Below are positions 6,038-9,556 of a stretch of 9,556 nt of DNA, one piece after another. The DNA is from an uncultured Collinsella sp. GTDB lineage: Bacteria > Actinomycetota > Coriobacteriia > Coriobacteriales > Coriobacteriaceae. Below the pieces are notes generated by a model. It was not told the DNA's origin. It saw only the letters and a list, made by a program, of their open reading frames with translations, and did not search any database. The position numbers and the translations under genes were made by a program. The stretch is taken from NCBI GenBank assembly GCA_900546825.1, contig UREE01000071.1:1-9556 (forward strand), written 5' to 3'. The number at the start of each line of letters is the position of its first letter. Within the stretch, counting starts at the first letter, position 1.

Positions 6038-7165
6038 TTAGGCGAACACTATCAAGTTGTCCCTATGGATCGCGGGCTTCTCGGCCAGGTCTGCGAGCAG
6101 GCGGTTGCTGGCAATCTGGTCCTGGCGGCGGCCGGCTGCAAGCTCCAGCACGTCCGAATCGGCCTCGGCGATACCACGGGCGACAACCATGCCGCTCGGG
6201 TCGCACACGTCGAGCACATCGCCCTCGGCAAACTGGCCATCGACCTCGCGAATACCCACCGCGAGCAGCGACGATCCGCGGCTTACCAGCGCCTTCGCAG
6301 CACCATCATCGACCGTCACCGAGCCATGTGCCTTGTCACCCAGCGCGATCCACAGCTTGCGCGGCGCGATGTCCAGGCGCTCAGCTGGCGGATCGAACAG
6401 CGTACCCACGCTCTCGCCGCGGGCCAGACGCACAAGCGCATCGGGCTCCTCGCCCGAGCAAATCACGCTTTGAATGCCCGCCGTCATCAGAATGCGGCTC
6501 GCGCGAATCTTGGTGATCATGCCGCCCGTGCCCACCGATGTGGAAGAATCGCCCGCCGAGGCGATAATCTTGGCATCGATCTTATGCACAACCGGGACGA
6601 ACTCGGCCGTGGGGTCCTCGTGCGGATTGGCGGTGTAGAGGCCATCGATGTCCGAGAGCGTCACGCACAGATCGGCGGAAACCAGACAGCTCACAAGCGC
6701 CGCCAGCGTGTCGTTGTCGCCAAACTTGATCTCGTCGACGGTAACGGTATCGTTCTCGTTGACAACAGGCACCACGCCAAGCTCCACCAGGCGCAGCAGG
6801 GCGTCGCGTGCGTGCAGGTAGGACGTGCGGCGGGCCGTATCGTGGCGCGTGAGTAGCACGAGCGAGGTGAGCAGATCCCGTGCATGGAACTCCTCGTCGT
6901 AGGCCGACGAGATGATGCACTGACCAGCCGAGGCGCACGCCTGCAGGCTCGGCAGGTCGCCGACCGGCTTGTGGTCGAAGCCCAGCACGGGATAGCCACA
7001 GGCGATAGCGCCCGAGCTCACCACGACCAGGCGCCAGCCAAGCTCGCGCAGCGCTGCGGCCTGATCGGCAAGCCCGCCGATAAAGGCGCGGTTGACCTTG
7101 CCGTCGGCGCCCACCACCGTAGACGAACCGATCTTTACCACCATCGTTTTATAAGAAGTCGTCAT
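6038..7165 (-). CDS. proB: Glutamate 5-kinase
   Basis: First and normally feedback-controlled step of proline synthesis: ATP-dependent phosphorylation of glutamate to gamma-glutamyl phosphate, the ProA substrate. The 375 residues match E. coli ProB (367). The amino-acid kinase domain covers about residues 5-255 with VVKIGSSTVV (9-18), VVSSGAIACG (48-57), VVNENDTVTVDEIKFGDNDT (134-153) and LSDIDGLYTANP (170-181). A PUA domain follows at about 277-360. The start at 7165 gives a family-like N-terminus (MTTSYKTMVVKIG) but has no Shine-Dalgarno. The alternative ATG at 7144 (Met8) also lacks one and is preceded by TATAAA. It is separated from upstream pncB by a terminator-like hairpin, so it probably has its own promoter within the 81-bp gap, and it converges on the hydrolase. 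Confidence 0.96.
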   Translation of the reverse strand: MTTSYKTMVVKIGSSTVVGADGKVNRAFIGGLADQAAALRELGWRLVVVSSGAIACGYPVLGFDHKPVGDLPSLQACASAGQCIISSAYDEEFHARDLLTSLVLLTRHDTARRTSYLHARDALLRLVELGVVPVVNENDTVTVDEIKFGDNDTLAALVSCLVSADLCVTLSDIDGLYTANPHEDPTAEFVPVVHKIDAKIIASAGDSSTSVGTGGMITKIRASRILMTAGIQSVICSGEEPDALVRLARGESVGTLFDPPAERLDIAPRKLWIALGDKAHGSVTVDDGAAKALVSRGSSLLAVGIREVDGQFAEGDVLDVCDPSGMVVARGIAEADSDVLELAAGRRQDQIASNRLLADLAEKPAIHRDNLIVFA

Positions 7166-7214
7166 ACGTCAAACCAATCGAATGTTCAGCGAACGGGCGA
7201 ACGGGCCGAGCGAG

Positions 7215-7253
7215 AAAATAATCCGTGTTCCTCCGTCCCCTTCGGATTATTTT
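7215..7253 (-). terminator. pncB terminator; GGGGAC hairpin repeat, copy D, overlapping the pncB stop
   Basis: On the plus strand AAAATAATCCG (7215-7225) pairs perfectly with CGGATTATTTT (7243-7253), 11 bp, with a 17-nt loop. In the minus-strand transcript the loop is AAGGGGACGGAGGAACA and the stem ends in ATTATTTT, suitable for termination after pncB. The pncB stop codon (7247-7249) and its last lysine codon lie inside the stem. GGGGAC begins at the third loop base, exactly as in copies A, B and C. Confidence 0.75.
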
Positions 7254-8752
7254 GCCCAGGGGAAGGCCGAAGCCGCGGCCATGTTCTTGCGCACGAGCTC
7301 GTCGCGCACCTGAGCCAGGCCCTGTTCCATGCCCACCACATAGGTCTGCGGGTACAGGAAGCGCTTGAAAGCTGCGTCCAGATGATCGAGTGCCCAAGCA
7401 CAGCGCTCGCGCGCGTCCTGGATGCTCTCACGCGGAGCCACCGCGCTGCCATCGCGCACGATCGGCACCAGCAGCTCGCGATACTCAAGTTCGGACACGT
7501 CGGTCACCAGGGCGGCATCATTCACGGCCACGAGGGTATTGCCGCGCGCGGCGCCCTCCCCCGCCAGATGGTCCTCGTCGTAGATCATGTCGCAGACCGG
7601 GCCGCCAAAGCCGTCGTAATAACGGCGCACGCGTTGCACACCCGGGATCGTGCGCTTGTAGGGCTGCTCAGAGAGCTTGACCACCGGCGTCCATGGATCT
7701 GCCTCGCTCGCACGGCGGGCGGAAAGCTTGTACACGCCGCCCAGCGCCGGCTGATCGTAGCAGGTCGCGAGCTTGGTGCCCACGCCAAAGCTGTCGATGG
7801 GCGCGCCCTGGTCGAGCAGCGACTGAATCGTGTACTCATCCAGATCGTTGGAAACCGAGATCCCCACATAGGGCAGGCCCTCGGCATCAAAACGGCCGCG
7901 AACATACTTGGAGAGCTTGGCAAGGTCGCCGGAGTCGATGCGAATAGCCGACAGACGCTCGCCCACCGCCTCCATCTCTTTGGCAACCGTAATGGCATGT
8001 TCGCAGCCCTCGCGCACGTCATAGGTGTCGATAAGCAGCGTACAGTTCTTGGGGCTCGACTTGGCAAAGGCGCGGAAGGCCTCGAGCTCGGAATCGAAGC
8101 TCATCACCCAGCTGTGCGCATGCGTGCCAAAGACGGGAATACCGTAGCGGCGGCCGGCGAGCACATTGGACGTAGAGGAGCACCCGGCAACGTAGCTCGC
8201 GCGCGCAACGGCCAGGCCGCCATCGGGACCCTGGGCGCGACGCAGACCAAACTCGGCAACGGGGCGACCGTCGGCGGCGAGCACCACGCGCGCCGTCTTG
8301 GTGGCGACAAGCGTCTGGAACCCGACGATGTTGAGCAGCGCCGTCTCGAGCAGCTGGCACTCCAGCGCGGGGCCAGTGACGCGCACCATGGGCTCGCGCG
8401 GAAAGATGAGCTCGCCCTCGGGCACGGCGTCGATGTTTACATGCGCACGAAAATCGCGCAGGTAGTCGAGGAATGCAGGCCTAAACATCGCGCCGCCGGC
8501 AGGGGCCTGGAGCGAGGCGAGGTAGTCAATATCCTCGGGCGTAAAGCGAAGGTTCTCGACCAGCTCGGGCAGTTCGGCGGTGCCGCACATGACGGCATAG
8601 GCGCTGCCAAAGGGATGGTCGCGGTAAAATGCGGTAAAACAACCCTGCTCATTGGCCTTACCGCTCTCCCACAGGCCCTGGGCCATAGTGAGCTCGTACA
8701 GATCGGTGAGCATTGCAATGTCGGTGGGATGCGAGATGTCGGTCAAAGCCAT
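7247..8752 (-). CDS. pncB: Nicotinate phosphoribosyltransferase
   Basis: Makes nicotinate mononucleotide from nicotinate and PRPP with ATP, the entry step of Preiss-Handler NAD salvage. It is 501 residues, typical of the longer bacterial/actinobacterial NAPRTases. Visible family blocks are LTDLYELTMAQGLW near the N-terminus (15-28), EFGLRRAQGPDGG (167-179), VFGTHAHSWVMSF (207-219, holding the phosphorylated-histidine region), IRIDSGDL (270-277, phosphate-binding) and SFGVGTKLATCYD (321-333). The start at 8752 is chosen from GAAAGGT (8759-8765), six bases upstream; an in-frame ATG at 8809 would add 19 residues without family similarity. It lies 84 bases downstream of the coiled-coil gene on the same strand with no clear terminator between them, so co-transcription is possible. 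The C-terminus (AK, stop) is formed by a dispersed hairpin repeat. Confidence 0.95.
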   Translation of the reverse strand: MALTDISHPTDIAMLTDLYELTMAQGLWESGKANEQGCFTAFYRDHPFGSAYAVMCGTAELPELVENLRFTPEDIDYLASLQAPAGGAMFRPAFLDYLRDFRAHVNIDAVPEGELIFPREPMVRVTGPALECQLLETALLNIVGFQTLVATKTARVVLAADGRPVAEFGLRRAQGPDGGLAVARASYVAGCSSTSNVLAGRRYGIPVFGTHAHSWVMSFDSELEAFRAFAKSSPKNCTLLIDTYDVREGCEHAITVAKEMEAVGERLSAIRIDSGDLAKLSKYVRGRFDAEGLPYVGISVSNDLDEYTIQSLLDQGAPIDSFGVGTKLATCYDQPALGGVYKLSARRASEADPWTPVVKLSEQPYKRTIPGVQRVRRYYDGFGGPVCDMIYDEDHLAGEGAARGNTLVAVNDAALVTDVSELEYRELLVPIVRDGSAVAPRESIQDARERCAWALDHLDAAFKRFLYPQTYVVGMEQGLAQVRDELVRKNMAAASAFPWAK

Positions 8753-8836
8753 GGGGCGACCTTTCGGATGTGTGGTGCAGAATTTGAGGGTTAGACGAGA
8801 GCAGAGCATGCGGACATGACGCCCGATGCAAATCGG

Positions 8837-9295
8837 TTAGAGCAGGCCCATGCTGGTCAGGATCGTGTAGCCCATAAAGACGACAAACGCGATGAGGGCA
8901 AGGACAATGATGATTTTTTGAGCCGGCGCCATACCAGGGATCTCGTTTTCGCCCGTAGGCTCCTTGGAGGTGACCATGCGCTGGGCAAAGGTCATCTCGT
9001 CACGGCTCGACTTGGGCTCGTCGGACTTGGGACGAGCGGCCTTTTTAGGCTGAGGTTTGGGCGCGGTGGGCGCTGGCTTCGCGGCGACGGGCTCGGGTGC
9101 GGGCGCGGGCGCCGATGCGGATGCGGCGTTCGCAGCGGCCTCCTCGGCCTTCGCACGCTCAGCACGCAGGGCAGCCAGCTCCTCACGCTCGCGACGGGCC
9201 TCTTCCCGAGCCTCGCGGCGGGCCTTCTCGGCGCGGAGCTCTTCCAACTCAGCGCGCTCCTCTTCGGACAATGGTTGGGACTCAAGCTCGGCCAT
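8837..9295 (-). CDS. Small coiled-coil protein with C-terminal membrane anchor, unknown function
   Basis: A 152-residue protein I do not recognise. Residues 1-55 are densely charged and rich in Glu, Arg and Ala with heptad character, predicting a long helix or coiled coil. Residues about 57-98 are an Ala/Pro/Lys low-complexity linker. A short conserved-looking stretch DEMTFAQRMV (99-108) precedes a single hydrophobic helix, IIIVLALIAFVVFMGYTIL (128-146), with only about six residues after it. This is a tail-anchored layout: the large N-terminal part should be cytoplasmic. No signal peptide. The start at 9295 is set by AGAAAGGG (9303-9310), seven bases upstream; a longer form from 9331 would begin inside the tRNA terminator. 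The gap between terminator and start leaves no room for a promoter, implying readthrough from the tRNA or a promoter hidden upstream. A scaffold or division/secretion-linked role is possible but unsupported. Confidence 0.75.
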   Translation of the reverse strand: MAELESQPLSEEERAELEELRAEKARREAREEARREREELAALRAERAKAEEAAANAASASAPAPAPEPVAAKPAPTAPKPQPKKAARPKSDEPKSSRDEMTFAQRMVTSKEPTGENEIPGMAPAQKIIIVLALIAFVVFMGYTILTSMGLL

Positions 9296-9313
9296 GGTAC
9301 AGCCCTTTCTTTT

Positions 9314-9344
9314 AAAAAAAGCCGCCGACACAATGTCAGCGGCT
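9314..9344 (-). terminator. Intrinsic terminator of tRNA-Ala
   Basis: In the minus-strand transcript AGCCGCTGACA pairs with TGTCGGCGGCT around a TTG loop (plus coordinates 9320-9344), 11 bp with one U-G wobble. Seven T follow (9320-9314). It starts 15 bases after the tRNA 3' end. The Shine-Dalgarno of the next gene begins three bases after the T-run, so the hairpin could also act as an attenuator for that gene. Confidence 0.9.
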
Positions 9345-9359
9345 TATCAAATCCAAGGG

Positions 9360-9432
9360 TGGAGACGAAGGGAGTCGAACCCTCGGCCTCTGCCATGCGA
9401 CGGCAGCGCTCTCCCAACTGAGCTATGCCCCC
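9360..9432 (-). tRNA. tRNA-Ala, anticodon CGC
   Basis: A 73-nt cloverleaf. Acceptor strand GGGGGCA, then TA, D-arm GCTC...GAGC (9423 down to 9408). Anticodon stem CTGCC/GGCAG with loop GTCGCAT, anticodon CGC at 9399-9397, reading GCG. Variable loop AGGCC, T-arm GAGGG-TTCGACT-CCCTT, 3' acceptor strand CGTCTCC and discriminator A at 9360. G3-U70 is the alanine identity pair and fits the anticodon. CCA is not encoded (CCC follows), so it must be added. Oddities: A7 faces C66, G5 faces U68, G49 faces U65, and G32/U38 close the anticodon loop. The stem is weaker than usual, but all conserved bases are intact. Confidence 0.93.
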
Positions 9433-9556
9433 TTCTCGAAAGGTTTGTTCTCCGTAACCGGAGGCAACCGCGAGCTGCACGCGTCATTGATTCAACGGAC
9501 AGATAAGTGTGAACGCCGAAAGTTCTTGTCAGAGCCTTTTGAGACTGACTCTCTTT
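9433..9556 (-). promoter_or_regulatory. Upstream region of tRNA-Ala, no gene seen
   Basis: This stretch leads into the tRNA on the minus strand and has no credible coding potential. A small hairpin CTCCG-GTTA-CGGAG lies near 9449-9462, about 17 bases before the mature tRNA 5' end. Minus-strand CTGACA (9532-9527) followed 20 bases later by TTATCT could be a poorly spaced promoter. The tRNA might instead be transcribed from beyond the window. Confidence 0.3.

Noticed and set aside
5993..6856. Open frame of 287 codons on the plus strand
   Set aside because: Antisense to proB and starting inside the 98-nt hairpin; no ribosome site or recognisable domain.
6884..8794. Open frame of 636 codons on the plus strand
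   Set aside because: Antisense to pncB and the start of proB, both of which carry full family motifs. The composition is typical of a GC-rich shadow frame.
8753..8809. 19-residue N-terminal extension of pncB
   Set aside because: The downstream ATG at 8752 has a fitting Shine-Dalgarno, and the protein from there begins as NAPRTases do; the extension has no family resemblance.
1..9556. CRISPR array, insertion sequence, prophage or defence genes
   Set aside because: There are no regularly spaced repeats, transposase or integrase domains, or phage proteins. The repeats present are isolated intergenic hairpins.

Overview
The window is high-GC bacterial DNA. Actinomycete-type CarD, an ArgRS with a MSKR-type signature and the gene content suggest a gut Coriobacteriia, most likely a Collinsella or close relative. 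This taxonomic call is inference from protein style and from GGGGAC-bearing intergenic hairpins of a kind I associate with that group; no database was searched.

Layout, left to right. (1) 1-1417, minus: argS, missing its C-terminal end because it runs off the window. (2) 1418-1759: a 342-bp divergent intergenic region with several TGCATA/TATGCA motifs. (3) 1760-2245, plus: a CarD-family RNA polymerase-binding regulator, followed by a strong hairpin terminator. (4) 2363-2962, plus: an HD-domain hydrolase, ending in a second near-identical hairpin shared with the convergent proA. (5) 3022-4308, minus: proA. (6) 4421-5839, plus: an alpha/beta hydrolase of the proline iminopeptidase (S33) type. 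(7) 5840-6037: a structured gap with a GTCCCC palindrome and a 98-nt near-continuous imperfect hairpin. (8) 6038-7165, minus: proB. (9) 7247-8752, minus: pncB-type nicotinate phosphoribosyltransferase. (10) 8837-9295, minus: a small coiled-coil protein with a C-terminal membrane anchor. (11) 9360-9432, minus: tRNA-Ala(CGC), with its own terminator directly in front of gene 10.

Function. proB and proA encode the first two steps of proline synthesis from glutamate. They lie on the same strand but are separated by an oppositely oriented peptidase-like gene that may itself release proline. argS and tRNA-Ala serve translation, pncB serves NAD salvage from nicotinate, and CarD acts on promoter opening. 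This is mostly housekeeping content; I see no phage, CRISPR or defence system.

The most unusual content is non-coding. At least four hairpins in the gaps have different stems but the same 17-nt centre layout, with GGGGAC at a fixed offset. A separate 98-nt fold-back of about 35 base pairs sits between the hydrolase and proB.
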